Origin: Diploptera punctata
Taxonomy: Eukaryota > Arthropoda > Insecta > Blattodea > Blaberidae
Direction: 5' to 3'
Length of the DNA: 64,000 nucleotides
Assembly: GCA_030220185.1 (NCBI GenBank)
Contig: JASPKZ010001239.1
Location: 1 to 64,000, forward strand
The position numbers and the translations under genes were made by a program. Below, one piece after another: positions 45,186 through 57,194 of this stretch (the stretch's first letter is position 1; the number at the start of each line of letters is the position of its first letter). The notes beneath the pieces were generated by a model, which was not told where the DNA came from, searched no databases, and saw nothing but the letters and a program-made list of their open reading frames with translations.

Positions 45186-45633
45186 GAGTGTGGGATCAGT
45201 GTCTAACTAGTATTGTGACGAATTAGGGTAGATTCAATAAGTACTGCCATAGGTTGAGAAAACCATCTATAATGGCTGGGGGATTCGATATGCTGACTAA
45301 ATATCAAACCTACAGCGGCTGCACGATCGATATTTTCTGTGATTGACACATGTAAATGTAAGGTCTATGCATCCCTGTCGGCCAGAAATATTCTAGGCCT
45401 GTTGCGCCATGGAGTTCAAACATAAATGTAAGGTCTATGCATCCCTGTCGGCCAGAAATATTCTAGGCCTGTTGCGCCATGGAGTTCAAACATAAATGTA
45501 AGGTCTATGCATCCCTGTCGGCCAGAAATATTCTAGGCCTGTTGCGCCATGGAGTTCAAACATAAATGTAAGGTCTATGCATCCCTGTCGGCCAGAAATA
45601 TTCTAGGCCTGTTGCGCCATGGAGTTCAAACAT
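45186..45633 (+). repeat. SINE-D 3' half expanded into 4 x 70-bp tandem repeats
   Basis: 45186-45353 is a diverged SINE-D 3' body. From 45354 the unit AAATGTAAGGTCTATGCATC...CTAGGCCTGTTGCGCCATGG...CAAACAT repeats at 45354, 45424, 45494 and 45564 with no visible differences. GCCTGTTGCGCCATGGAG in each unit is the SINE-D terminus. Confidence 0.85.
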
Positions 45634-45639
45634 AACTTG

Positions 45640-45826
45640 TCTATTACGCTTTCCCTTAAGGGTCAAAAAATGTTTTTTTTTTTATCCTAGTGATTCCACA
45701 TTTTGTATATTGCGACATTCTGCTGACAGCTACGGATTTTCACAAAAAATACTTCAGCGTGTTCATAACGCGTGTATTGGATTCATATTTAAAGTCCGAA
45801 GGTATGATCACATTTGTCCATTTTTT
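45640..45826 (+). pseudogene. CR1/Jockey-like RT fragment
   Basis: LVIPHFVYCDILLTA, then after a frameshift YGFSQKILQRVHNACIGFIF and KVRRYDHICPFF. Matches the family segment at 28494-28400 (LQRVHN...GFIFNVRKYDHISPLF). Cut off by the composite element at 45829. Confidence 0.75.
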
Positions 45827-45828
45827 TA

Positions 45829-48347
45829 CACGCTTTATATTAGCTTGACCTGTATCTATCTATCTATCTATCTATCTATGTAACGGAATCTTTCAACGCG
45901 ATTTTCACCCACTTAAAATCATCGGATCGACTTGAAACTTTGTATACTTGTAGAGGACCCGTGACAATACAATAATTTCATATTTATTTTCTAAAATCCT
46001 GGCCATAATCATCAGAAAATCAAAAAACGTGTTTTTGAATCAATGTAACGGAATCTTTCAACGCGATTTTCACCCACTTAGAAACATTGGATTGACTTGA
46101 AACTTTGTATACTTGTAGAGGACCCGTGACAATACAATAATTTCATATTTATTTTCTAAAATCCTGGCCATAATCATCAGAAAATAAAAAAAAGGTGTTT
46201 TTGTATCAATGTAACGGAATCTTTCAATGTGATTTTCACCCACTTAGAAACATTGGATCGACTTTAAACTTTGTATACTTGTAGAGGACCCGTGATAATA
46301 CAATAATTTCATATTTATTTTCTAAAATCCTGGTCATAATCATCAGAAAATAAAGTATCAATGTAACGGAATCTTTCAACGCGATTTTCACCCACTTAGA
46401 AACATTGGATCGACTTGAAACTTTGTATACTTGTAGAGGACCCGTGACAATACAATAATTTCATATTTATTTTCTAAAATCCTGGCCATAATCATCAGAA
46501 AATAAAAAAAAGGTGTTTTTGTATCAATGTAACGGAATCTTTCAATGTGATTTTCACCCACTTAGAAACATTGGATCGACTTTAAACTTTGTATACTTGT
46601 AGAGGACCCGTGATAATACAATAATTTCATATTTATTTTCTAAAATCCTGGTCATAATCATCAGAAAATAAAGTATCAATGTAACGGAATCTTTCAACGC
46701 GATTTTCACCCACTTAGAAACATTGGATCGACTTGAAACTGTGTATACTTGTAGAGGACCCGTGACAATACAATAATTTCATATTTATTTTCTAAAATCC
46801 TGGCCATAATCATCAGAAAATAAAAAAAGGTGTTTTTGTATCAATGTAACGGAATCTTTCAACGCGATTTTCACCCACTTAGAAACATTGGATTGACTTG
46901 AAACTTTGTATACTTGTAGAGGACCCGTGACAATACAATAATTTCATATTTATTTTCTAAAATCCTGGCCATAATCATCAGAAAATAAAAAAAACGTGTT
47001 TTTGTATCAATGTAACGGAATCTTTCAACGCGATTTTCACCCACTTAGAAACATTGGATTGACTTGAAACGTTGTATACTTGTAGAGGACCCGTGACAAT
47101 ACAATAATTTCATATTTATTTTCTAAAATCCTGGCCATAATCATCAGAAAATAAAAAAGGTGTTTTTCTATCAATGTAACGGAATCTTTCAACGCGATTT
47201 TCACCCACTTAGAAACATTGGATCGACTTGAAACTTTGTATACGCGTAGAGAACCCGTGACAATACAATAATTTCATATTTATTTTCTAAAATCCTGGCC
47301 ATAATCATCAGAAAATAAAAAAACGTGTTTTTGTATCAATGTAACGGAATCTTTCAACGCGATTTTCACCCACTTAGAAACATTGGATTGACTTGAAACG
47401 TTGTATACTTGTAGAGGACCCGTGACAATACAATAATTTCATATTTATTTTCTAAAATCCTGGCCATAATCATCAGAAAATAAAAAAGGTGTTTTTGTAT
47501 CAATGTAACGGAATCTTTCAACGCGATTTTCACCCACTTAGAAACATTGGATCGACTTGAAACTTTGTATACGCGTAGAGAACCCGTGACAATACAATAA
47601 TTTCATATTTTGTTTCTAAAATCCTGGCCAGAATCATCAGAAAAAAAAAATGAAAACTGGTATAATAGGTTGCGGACTTGTGTTCTTAGTCAATCGTTGT
47701 AAGAGCTCAGTTGGTAGAGCAGTGAACTCTTAGCGGTATATAATTTCAGTAATCCATACGTCGCTGGTTCAAATCCGGCTGGGAGGGTTTTTTTTATAGA
47801 AGAGCATTACTTTTAGCTCATACTACAATAGTATCGAATTTAAAGATATTTACATTTTTATCTTATTCTGTAAAATATTAAAACTAAAAAATAAATAATA
47901 GTTTTAAAAAACTAAAAGAACACGCTTTATTAGAAAACTAAAAAATGAAAAATAATTTTAATTTCCAATACGCTTGGGATAAAATAAAGTGGTCAACAAA
48001 AAAATCATCTCGAACACATATAGAATAAAATTGGAGTTATCAACAAAAAGAAAATAATTTTACCATCAAAAGTGTGGGGTGATTTTTACATTTTCTTCTT
48101 AGAGAGTTTACTTTTACCAATATCTGTTTATTATCAAATATATTAATTGATATAGAGCACCCCACGCTTTTGATGGTAAAATTATTTTCTTTTTGTTGAT
48201 GACTCTAATTTTATTCTATATGTGTTGGAGATGATTTTTTTTGACCACTTTATTTTATCCCAAGCGTATTGGAAATTAAAATTATTTTTCATTTTTTAGT
48301 TTTCTAATAAAGCGTGTTCTTTTAGTTTTTTAAAACTATTATTTATT
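45829..48347 (+). mobile_element. Composite pearl/Helentron-like element, long copy (11 core units)
   Basis: Lead CACGCTTTATATTAGCTTGA, (CTAT)6 region to 45879, then eleven core repeats starting TAACGGAATCTTTCAA at 45881, 46046, 46212, 46364, 46530, 46682, 46847, 47013, 47177, 47342 and 47506 (152-166 bp each). A tRNA-like segment follows at 47696-47787, then a palindrome with arms 47889-48080 and 48155-48347. Same architecture and ends as 13393-14625. No coding sequence. Confidence 0.75.
47696..47787 (+). other. tRNA-like segment inside composite element, copy 2
   Basis: GAGCTCAGTTGGTAGAGC and CTGGTTCAAATCCGGC conserved with 13960-14047, including the expanded anticodon region. Acceptor strands do not pair. 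Confidence 0.7.
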
Positions 48348-48589
48348 CATTAATACGCATGGTTCTGACTCCAAGATCGGAGAAAATTGAACTGACAGCT
48401 GAATACTTCTTTCCAAGATTCTCTAAATTTTTGTTTCAAATTATTTGGTTTCTCGTTTCCAGTATTTATCTTGCAACCATAATGTAACACACATCACATC
48501 GTAATATCTTGTTACTTCATCATTCACTATCTCCACTTTTCGTAACTGGAATTTCCTATCACACGAAATCTGGAGCTCTGGACTTTAGA

Positions 48590-49290
48590 AAATAATATAT
48601 AAAAATGAATGTTTGTTTGTTTGTTTGTTCGTACTTTATGCGCGGCCATACCGTTGATCCGATTGTGATGGGGCTTCTTGCAAAATGTTTAAGAGATTCC
48701 CGGGATGAACATAGGCGATAAGAGAGTTGTGATACTCAACGCCTACAACCCTTAAAAATCGCCCTTTGTAGTGGAAAATGTGAAAAAAGTAGCTTTTGAA
48801 CGCTTAAATGGCTTATGCTGCCTAAACCATAACAAATACACAAAATTGAATATCTCAAAAAGCTCTACAAAAAAGTCCGCGACAGCATATGTTTATCACT
48901 TACGGATAACTCACAATAACCATTTTTGTCTTTCATTGATGCCAAGAAGATCGAGACAAGTACGTAGATTCATGTGCAAGCATAGCAGCACATGGCGGGA
49001 ATTCTTTTACGGATGACTCACAATAACGAATTTTGTCTTTTAGTTCATTTATGCCAAGAAGATCGAGAAAGTAGATTCCCGGACAACACCGGGTAAATAG
49101 CACGGGGTTTCCAATAATAATTACGATATAAATTTTTCCTGCTACTTATGTAACTAAACATAAAACACATTAATTTTCGTATTCCAGCTCATTTATATCT
49201 AAAAAATTTAAATGTATAATTATTTTTCCTTTTACTTCACTAATTTTCATGTATTTAGGCGTAGGAGCGCACACCGGGTATTAGCTAGTC
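48590..49290 (+). mobile_element. Helentron-like non-autonomous element, copy 2 (uninterrupted)
   Basis: Lead ATATATAAAAATGAATG(TTTG)n, GGCCATACCGTTGATCCGAT, two related internal blocks with CTCACAATAACCATTTTTG and CTCACAATAACGAATTTTG, then CCGGGTAAATAGCACGG and the 3' end ACACCGGGTATTAGCTAGTC. Provides the empty site for the RTE-P insertion at 25198. Confidence 0.65.
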
Positions 49291-49369
49291 ATATAATAAA
49301 AATAACTTTATTGCTTTAACGCATATCTGTACGATGTGCATGTATTAAATGGTGAGCTTGTTTAATTTA

Positions 49370-49446
<77 letters not shown>
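49370..49446. repeat. (ATT)n microsatellite
   Basis: About 75 bp of nearly pure ATT. Confidence 0.95.
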
Positions 49447-49447
<1 letters not shown>

Positions 49448-49548
49448 GTGTATAAAAGGAAGAATTGCATATTTTTTAATTTTTATAATTTATCATAATA
49501 TGATGTTTGTATATTTGCAATATTTATAGTTTGTAAAATTGCAGTGTA

Positions 49549-50512
49549 GGATTTTTCACGTCTATAAAATAACATTGCTCTTCTTGCTAGTAAACGTGTA
49601 CTTTTATGTGAGATTGATTTATTAGTTCATTCATTTGAAATAAATAATTTAGTTAAATAGTTTCACTTACAACTTTGCCAAGAAGATTAGTGCCTGATTT
49701 ATGGAAAATATACAATTATGAAACGTAATTGTCACCCACATATTTAATAAAGTTAGGGAGTGAACTCGTTTACCGAAACAGCGGCTAATGAAGAAGCAAT
49801 TGAACCATCCTCTTTCAACGAAACTTGGAGATAAATATATTTCCTTTTTGCACGATAGTGCGTTCTGTCATACTTACGGCAATGGCAACCATGACTGAAA
49901 GTTCAATTTCCTAAATTTCGGGGTTGTCAACCTAGTAATAATTAAATAACTATACTGTAATATTACAAATTACGTACCTAGTGCGGGAAGTAAAACCACT
50001 GCCCTTTATGTATACTACGTACAACGTATATACAAAAATATATCCAAAAGGTATGTTAATATACATTATACGAAACAAATCACTGAATTTTAATTGAACT
50101 GAACTTTACTTGAAACAATATAAAACAATAAATTCGTACTTGCCGCCATTTTATGTCTGATTGGTATCACGGCCTGTTGTAATCTCAACTAAATTATTTT
50201 CGGCATTTACCGTATAAACATGAGCCAGACTGTTAACGTTAGTCAGTTGTTTATAATGAAAGCAAATGTTTCTAACAAAAATGTTATTATTTTACTATTA
50301 GGCCTATTTATTATTTTGAAAAGACATCGTGCAAAAAATAATGTACAACGCACGTTTGTGAAGTGTTTTACAGAATCTCGCTATTGCTCGGTTTTTAATC
50401 ATTTCCTCACTTCTTTAAAACCACTTCCCAACTTCGTATTGTAATATACTATCTCTGTCACTCAGTCTGCGTCGCGTCGTGATGATATTTTGTAAAAAAA
50501 AAACCCTATAGT
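49549..50512. mobile_element. TIR element, copy 2, longer relative of 17427-17964
   Basis: Left end TTTTTCACGTCTATAAAATA; body blocks TTTATGTGAGATTGATTTA, CAATTGAACCATCCTCTTTC and the right end near AAAACCCTATAG match copy 1. A roughly 580-bp interior (49855-50440) is absent from copy 1 and contains a 74-codon frame (50220-50444) without recognised motifs. The right TIR is degraded. Confidence 0.6.
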
Positions 50513-50535
50513 TATATGAAAGAGAATTCCTTATA

Positions 50536-51172
50536 ACGGGCTTCCAATATAAATCCGGACCGGCCTCACGGGGTTTCACCCGTCAGGCAGCGCTCTCTCC
50601 TCGTCCGCATTTCACTCTGCCAGCCTCTCGTCCTTGAACTAGTCAGTTTACTATCGTTCGACAAGATGAGACGTCAGCTGACATTAGAGCAGCACATTTA
50701 TGTGTGTAAATGTTATTATAAATACGAATCAGCTCGTCGCGTTCGCGAGGTATTTATTCGGAACTTCCCTGGACAATTACCTCCTTCCAGATCGACAATC
50801 CACGATGTTGTGACTAAATTTGAGACCACTGGTTCAGTACAAAATAAGAAATACACGCGAAGGCGTACGGTTCTCACCGAAGAAAAATTAGAAGAAATTG
50901 GCCAAAATTTGGAACGTTCGCCATAAAAATCATTACCGAAATTAGCACAACAAGTTGGGATTTCAGTATCTTCTGCACATACAGCAACAAAATGTGTTTA
51001 CTCGGTATAATGCCTGTTTAACTGCGGGAGGACAACATTTCCAGCATTTTCTATAAGGTAAGAAACAGTTCAAGGACGGGTGGCAGGCAGGGTGAATTGC
51101 AGGAGGAAGAGACAGCACTGCGTGCCGGGTGAAACTCCGTGAGGCCGGTCCGGTTTTATATTGGAAGCCCGG
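50536..51172 (+). mobile_element. Tc1/mariner-like element, internally deleted, ~45-bp TIRs, TA duplication
   Basis: Ends CGGGCTTCCAATATAAATCC...GGCCTCACGG and the complement, flanked by TA at 50534-50535 and 51173-51174. Contains the start and last few codons of a transposase but not the catalytic domain. Confidence 0.85.
50666..50926 (+). pseudogene. N-terminal HTH part of mariner-like transposase
   Basis: MRRQLTLEQHIYVCKCYYKY, then LPPSRSTIHDVVTKFETTGS, and RRRTVLTEEKLEEIG. This is the paired helix-turn-helix DNA-binding region seen in DUF4817-type mariner-like transposases. A TAA at 50924-50926 replaces a codon before KSLPKLAQQVGISVSSAHTA. At about 51000 the sequence jumps to YNACLTAGGQHFQHFL-like residues, the transposase C-terminus. 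About 86 codons remain open. Confidence 0.75.
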
Positions 51173-51174
51173 TA

Positions 51175-51830
51175 CCATCAACTGCCAGAATAAGCAAATG
51201 ATGATGATGATGATGATGATGATGATAATAACACCAACAATTATATTTTTTTGTGTAATTTTCTAATGGAATAGGGGTAAAACATTTTACATGAGTGCAG
51301 TAGGTCAGATTTTGATTTCAGGTCAGTGTATTCGTTTTATTTATTGATTTATGAGATTAGGTTATACAGATAAGTATTTAGTGATTTTCAAAATTTTAAT
51401 TTTAACGCGTTTTAGTAAAATAAGTATCGGTTATAACATTAAAATTATTAAATTAAAAAATTAAATTAATGAACATGTATATTAAAATGTAGTAGCTATA
51501 ATAAGAATGACATATTTTATTACTGTAATTCCATTTATCTGATGGGCGGGCGTCTAGATATTCAGTGTGAATGCACATCTCTCTGTGTATAGTTTTCGAT
51601 TCCTTAGTTAGATACATAAACGGCATGAAGTCTAATCAGTGGAATAGGGACCTATAATAAAATTTATGTCACCAGTAAAAAATGTCTACTACAGGTACGC
51701 ATTTTTATACACACAGCACTGAATTGGTTTGCATTTTATCTTATTTGTAGACAGTGCGGCAGTACGCCGACTCGGCGCTCCGAGAGTACATATCTATGTA
51801 TTATATTCAAATGAAGTTTCTGCTGAATGG
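51175..51830. other. Spacer with (ATG)n at 51199-51227
   Basis: Otherwise no recognised feature. Confidence 0.45.
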
Positions 51831-52044
51831 ATGTCCGTCGCCGTGGCGTAGTCGATAGAGTGCCTACCTTCCACTGCGGCGACCCAGGTTCGATTCTTGG
51901 CGGGGTAGGGGATTTTAAACCTCCACCTTGGGTGTGTCCTATCCTCGTGTCTGTGTGAGAATTAAAAGAAAGTTAACAAATAGGTAAAACAAAAAATAAA
52001 AAGGTAAAAGAAGAAGGAAAACCAGTATAAACGAAAAAAAAAAA
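51831..52044 (+). mobile_element. SINE-E, tRNA-headed
   Basis: Head GTCGCCGTGGCGTAGTCGAT (A-box) and AGGTTCGATTCTTGGC (B-box), then GGGGATTTTAAACCTCCACC TTGGG (split), CCTCGTGTCTGTGTGAGAAT, an A-rich tail with ACCAGTATAAACGAAAA. The complement copy is at 61677-61897. Confidence 0.85.
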
Positions 52045-52755
52045 AGTAGACGTAACTGTATCAAATAAAGGCTAATTTAAACAGAACAATAAACCATACT
52101 GAAATTTAAAAGAAATTACAAACAAACGTTTAGTAATTAACAAAACAAAAATATTGGCCGTCTAATTGGACCCTTTGTTTTGAAATAAAAAAAAAACGCA
52201 AAAAAAATACAATAGTTCGATTTGAAATCAGCTATTCATATACAAACCTATCTGCAGCTTTGTCCATTACAACTCCTAGGTTTATCATATCCCTGCATCC
52301 AACATTGTCCTAATGCTATTTATGGTAGCAATTTTAAAGCTCAAAGTTAAAGTCAGACAAATTTTGCTCACAATTTCTTATTTCAGACTTGATTTTCATA
52401 CGTGCCGTACATTTAAGAAACGAATCCACTGCTTTACTTCCCTTCCAAAGGTAACCGACTGGTTTACGCCCAGAAAAAAGTCCATTAACCTCACGAATTT
52501 TGGAACGTAACGAATCTCTCCTTCTGCAGTCGCCTGAATTCTAACGTCGCTCATAAACGGAGTTTTATAAAATAAGGGGGGATATACCAACGCACGCGCA
52601 TGTGTAAGCCTGTATACCTCATAAACAAAGTGAGAAGTCAGTTTTCTCAGTTTTGAATTAAGGTCACAAGAAAATATATTTTTTTTTCTTCCAGAGCTCG
52701 CGGCATAAATACTTTATTTTTGTGTAGTATGTTTAAATGTTTTACTTTATTTCCG
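52045..52755. other. No recognisable feature
   Basis: AT-rich, with short frames only. Confidence 0.4.
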
Positions 52756-53025
52756 GGTAAAGGTAATGTGATTCCACTACACGCCTTAGGAGGCCCCCGG
52801 GATAAACCTGCCACCTTTCTAGACAATGTAATTCAGCCCGGGTTGCCAGCCCTGCGTGATGCCCGCCTTTACACGAAAACAAGCGCATGGTGCTCATTTT
52901 AATTAGAGGCTGAGTCGACCCCAGGACCACAGTGCCGCCAGAAGGTTTAAGACAGTTCAAGAAATTTGACTCCCAACTTTCCGGCTTGTATCGTATTGCC
53001 TTAACCATGTTATGCCGTGTCTGGT
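52756..53025 (-). mobile_element. SINE-B, diverged
   Basis: Complement of SINE-B: GAGGCTGAGTCGACCCCAGG and AGTGCCGCCAGAAGGTTTAA are clear; head and tail are diverged. Confidence 0.75.
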
Positions 53026-53032
53026 AAATTAA

Positions 53033-53078
<46 letters not shown>
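53033..53078. repeat. (AT)n microsatellite
   Basis: About 45 bp of alternating AT between a SINE-B and an RTE-P fragment. Confidence 0.95.
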
Positions 53079-53081
<3 letters not shown>

Positions 53082-53495
53082 TATTATATGGATGTGAGAC
53101 ATGGAATCTTATTTTAAGGGAGGAGAAAATATTGCGAGAATTTGAGAATAAAATTCTTAGGAAAATGCTTTGATCAAAGAGAGATAAATAAACAGGCGAA
53201 TGGAGAAGAATACTTAAGTGAGCTACATCATCTTTATAGAAAACCAGATATAATAAGAACAGTTAAGTCTGTAGACTGCAATGGGCAGGACATGTGGCAC
53301 GAATGGGGAATCAAAGGAGGCATGGAAACTTTTTGTGGGGAAAGAAGAGGGAAAACGCCCAATTGGTACATCAATAATGAGGTGGGAGAATAACATTAAC
53401 TATGATTTGAAGGAAGTACATTATGCAGGGGATGTTTGCAAAAAATTAGCTCAGGATAGGGATGTGCCAACGATTGAGTTAGTTTATTCAAATAC
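53079..53495 (+). pseudogene. RTE-P fragment
   Basis: REEKILREFENKILRKML, then HLYRKPDIIRTVKSVDCN and, in another frame, WKLFVGKEEGKRPIGTSIMR. Ends at DRDVPTIELV without the usual tail. Confidence 0.75.
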
Positions 53496-54342
53496 ATAAA
53501 AAGCTTATATATCTGTATCCAAAACTGAAAAGAAAGAAATCTAGTATTTGCACTTCTGAGATGTGTGTATTAATGATTGGTCGTGAATCGTGACCTATCT
53601 ATCTGCAATGTAAATCCCACCAAGTTTTGTGCATTTGATTTGTGTGTGGGTCGACGTATAAATAGCAAATATTATATCCTCCACTGACTTTCATCATTTG
53701 GTCCCGATTGCGCGCACTCTGTGCATCAGTTATGGACATGGCTCCGACGTTATTCTATACATATCGTCCTGCCGCCTTTACACCAATGTATTACATATTT
53801 TACGTCAGTGAGTTGCTTTATTATTCTCACGATACTCCTTGTGAAGCCATTTTGTAACTTTATTCAAGAAAATTTTACATCTTCGTTATTCAATGTGAGG
53901 TATGCAATTTTCACAATTTAAAAAAGTGTGCATAACAAACTAACTAGTATTTTGTTTAATAGTTTAGAAAAACTTCATTAATTCCTGTAATATCACGTCT
54001 AAATGTTGTGAATGTAAACGTATAGGCCTACTAAAAAAATGTGTGTTTCTGTATCGAGTAGGCCACTTATTATTACTTATTATTATTGTTATTATTATAT
54101 TTATTTATTAAACCTCTAAAATTTGAATCCATATTTTACAAATGTATGTTAGGGCTGTAGTTAAAAATATAAGAAAATTGAAGATACACATAATTATAAA
54201 ATTGAAATGAAACAAAAACGACAAATGAATGAAACAAAACTAATACAATTAATACTTATAAAGTAAGTAGTAGCAATAAAGAGGAATTACAATGTGATGA
54301 AAATAGCATTCACAAATATTTCAAATGCTATGTAAGAAAATT
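53496..54342. other. No recognisable feature
   Basis: AT-rich spacer. Confidence 0.4.
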
Positions 54343-54345
54343 TCC

Positions 54346-54388
<43 letters not shown>

Positions 54389-54610
54389 TCAATTATTATT
54401 ATTATATTCTATTATTATTATTATATTCTATTATTATTATTATTATATTCTATTATTATTATTATTATTATATTCTATTATTATTATTATTATATTGTAT
54501 TATTATTATTATTATTATATTCTATTATTATTATTATTATTATATTATTATTATATTACTATTATTATTATTATTATTATATTCTAATTATTATTATTAT
54601 TATTATATTC

Positions 54611-54641
<31 letters not shown>

Positions 54642-55043
54642 TATTATTATTATTATATTCTATTATTATTATTATTATTTTTATATTCTATTATTATTAT
54701 TATTATTTTTATATATTCTATTATTATTATTATTTTATATTATTCTATTATTATTATTATTTTTATATACTATTATTATTATTATTATTATTATTATTAG
54801 TTTTTTATATTCTATTATTATTATATTATTATTTTTATATTCTATTATTATTATTATTATTTTTATATTCCTATTATATTATTATTATTAATTATTATTA
54901 GTATTATTATTTTTATATTCTATTATTATTATTCTTATTATTTTTATATTATATTATTATTTGATTATTATTTTTATACTTTATTATTATTATTATTATT
55001 ATTTTTATATCTCTATTATTATTATTATTATTATTTTATATTC

Positions 55044-55106
<63 letters not shown>

Positions 55107-55160
55107 TATTCTATTATATTATATTTATTATTAATTATTTTTATATTCTATTATTATATT
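54343..55160. repeat. Long (ATT)n microsatellite with ATATTCT interruptions
   Basis: About 820 bp of ATT repeat broken by ATATTCT or TTTTTATATTCT motifs every 20-40 bp. Open frames across it are compositional artefacts. Confidence 0.95.
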
Positions 55161-56300
55161 AATTATTCTTTTGAGAAGCTTTAATATCTTTGGTCGTATC
55201 GCAACTAGGATCTTTCCTGAATACCAGTAAGATGTGCATGTCTGTATTTACGTGTCTTGTGAAAAATGCGACTTCAGTTAAATTTAATTAATAATTGTGA
55301 AATTGTGTTCAATGATGAAATGGATCTTTTAATAAAATTCTTCCCAACATCTGCCTTGACGAATGAGAAAACTATGAAGAAGCTTGAATCAGGCGGTCGG
55401 AACCCGGATTTGATCTTGTGGCCTCCCAAACATGAATTTCAAACGGCACATTTGAGCGAACTTGCTTGATATTATTATTATTATTTATAGTTTATTTATC
55501 CGCTAATGATTATATTGTGATTGTTTTAACCAGGATAAACATGACTTTTCTTGCGTTCTGAATGTTTAAATCATAAAATCCACTGACACGTGCTTAATTT
55601 AAAGTTGTAACTTTGAATTCTTTGATATTGTTTTATCAACTAGTTATCCGAACTCTCACTTTGTTTTAGTTACGAATTGATTATTATTTTCAAATTCACT
55701 GTGTGTTTTTAAACTTTATATTTGGAAACTGTTATTTTGTTATATGTATATGATTTTTCTACTCAGCCAGTTTTTAAAATGCTTTCAGTTTCTTTAGTAA
55801 TCAGTAGCTGCGTTCATAGGTATGTAATTCCTGCTAGCCTAAATATTCACATAATTTTAGAAATTCTAGAGCTGAAAAAATACATTCTGAAATATAAATT
55901 TTTCTTGAAAACTGAAAATTCTAGTAAATATTGAATTGATTTTCACTTACAGATGGGAAATAAAATGGGAATTTTTCCTTCTTTTCCCGTTCCCATAGTT
56001 ATTTTTCACAAAATAAATCAAAAGAGACAAAACGAAACAATACTTTTTTATTATTATTAATGATAAGCAGAGAAAAATAATGATTAAAATTGGGCCGGGT
56101 TTGGTTATATTTACTCCATGCAATTCTACTTATATTAATGTAAAGTATGAAGATCTGCAAATTATGTAAATTCACAACTTTTTTGAGAATATTTGATTCT
56201 TCGTATTACATAAGTAAAGTAAAACTTATTTTATCTGTGCATAAGAAAAAGTACCTCCAATTTCTAATAGGCTTATACTTTCTGAAGTCCTATGCAATAC
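55161..56300. other. No firm feature
   Basis: One 67-codon frame at 55266-55469 (MRLQLNLINNCEIVFNDEMD...) has no recognised domain or regulatory support. Confidence 0.3.
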
Positions 56301-56663
56301 TTTTATTTATTGTCACCAACCTGTCATTTTCGACATTTGTAGTATTCTCTCTTGGCATTGGCATATTGTGACACTCTTCTGAGGTTGGGACGCCTGGAAG
56401 GCGGGTTACGCTGTCCCAATGATACGATGGGTGATGGTAATGACGAGACCTTAATCCTAAACTTAACCTAATAAGGTGAACATGATTATGATGGCCAGAT
56501 GATGTTCGAGGACCGTTTGGACCTTAAAGTATTTGATGTGACAAAAGGTGAGGAAAAACGACGGAAATATCCTACTCAGGAAACTTGTCCCGCCCGGAGA
56601 TAGAACCCTTTCCCGTTGTGTGACAATGCAGCATGCTACCTCGAGACCACAGTGGTGGACTAT
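56301..56663 (-). mobile_element. Chimeric SINE (A head, C 3' module), copy 2
   Basis: Same order as 22041-22402. TGTCATTTTCGACATTTGTA and TCTTGGCATTGGCATATTG mark the SINE-C module; CTACCTCGAGACCACAGTGG marks the SINE-A head at 56638-56657. Confidence 0.75.
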
Positions 56664-56957
56664 ATTTTTCTTTATAATAATTGTATATTTATATGTTTTA
56701 CAATTACTATACCTTATCCGCTCTTAGAGTGATGCTAACATAAACAAACGCCAATTGTATTCTTCCACCATTCGCGCACAATTACTGTCATATTAACAGG
56801 GAGCACGTATGAAGTAACCTATATAAGACATGTGATATATAATTCATTTTTTAAAATAAATTATGCACTATTACTCGAATTGCATTTGCCACAAATTCAT
56901 GACTCTTATCAAAAGCATATATTGCATATGTTTCCTTTTTTACCGGTAGCTACAACC

Positions 56958-57194
56958 TTACCACGTGTTGTTTTTTTCTTTCCGAGCACTATTAATACTT
57001 GTACACGACACACCCGTAAACTCAGATATTAAATTCACTATATTTTTTACTGGAAGTTTTGGATACGTTTCACTAATCTTGTGAAATACATTTAAAATAA
57101 TTGTTTTTTGACCACTAGTCAAAGGTTTGCCAGACTTGTGTTTTACAAATTTAGATGGCGACACAGCAACAGAAGATTCGACACTTTCAGCCAT
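56958..57194 (-). pseudogene. N-terminal exon or fragment of DDE transposase with splice-donor-like end
   Basis: Starts ATG at 57194-57192 (minus): MAESVESSVAVSPSKFVKHK, then SGKPLTSGQKTIILNVFHKI and VNLISEFTGVSCTSINSARK. SGKPL-SGQK and the V-GVS--S---RKE pattern are the N-terminal HTH of an insect IS630/Tc1-like transposase related to 29291. It ends at CACGTG/GTAAGG, a good splice donor, so the frame may be a first exon whose remainder has been lost. Confidence 0.6.

Noticed and set aside
45829..47650. CRISPR array (regular ~160-bp repeats)
   Set aside because: There are no unique spacers between short repeats; whole 160-bp units repeat, with no cas genes, in eukaryotic sequence.
54325..54891. 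188-codon Ile/Tyr/Leu-rich frame
   Set aside because: Translation of an (ATT)n microsatellite with ATATTCT interruptions.
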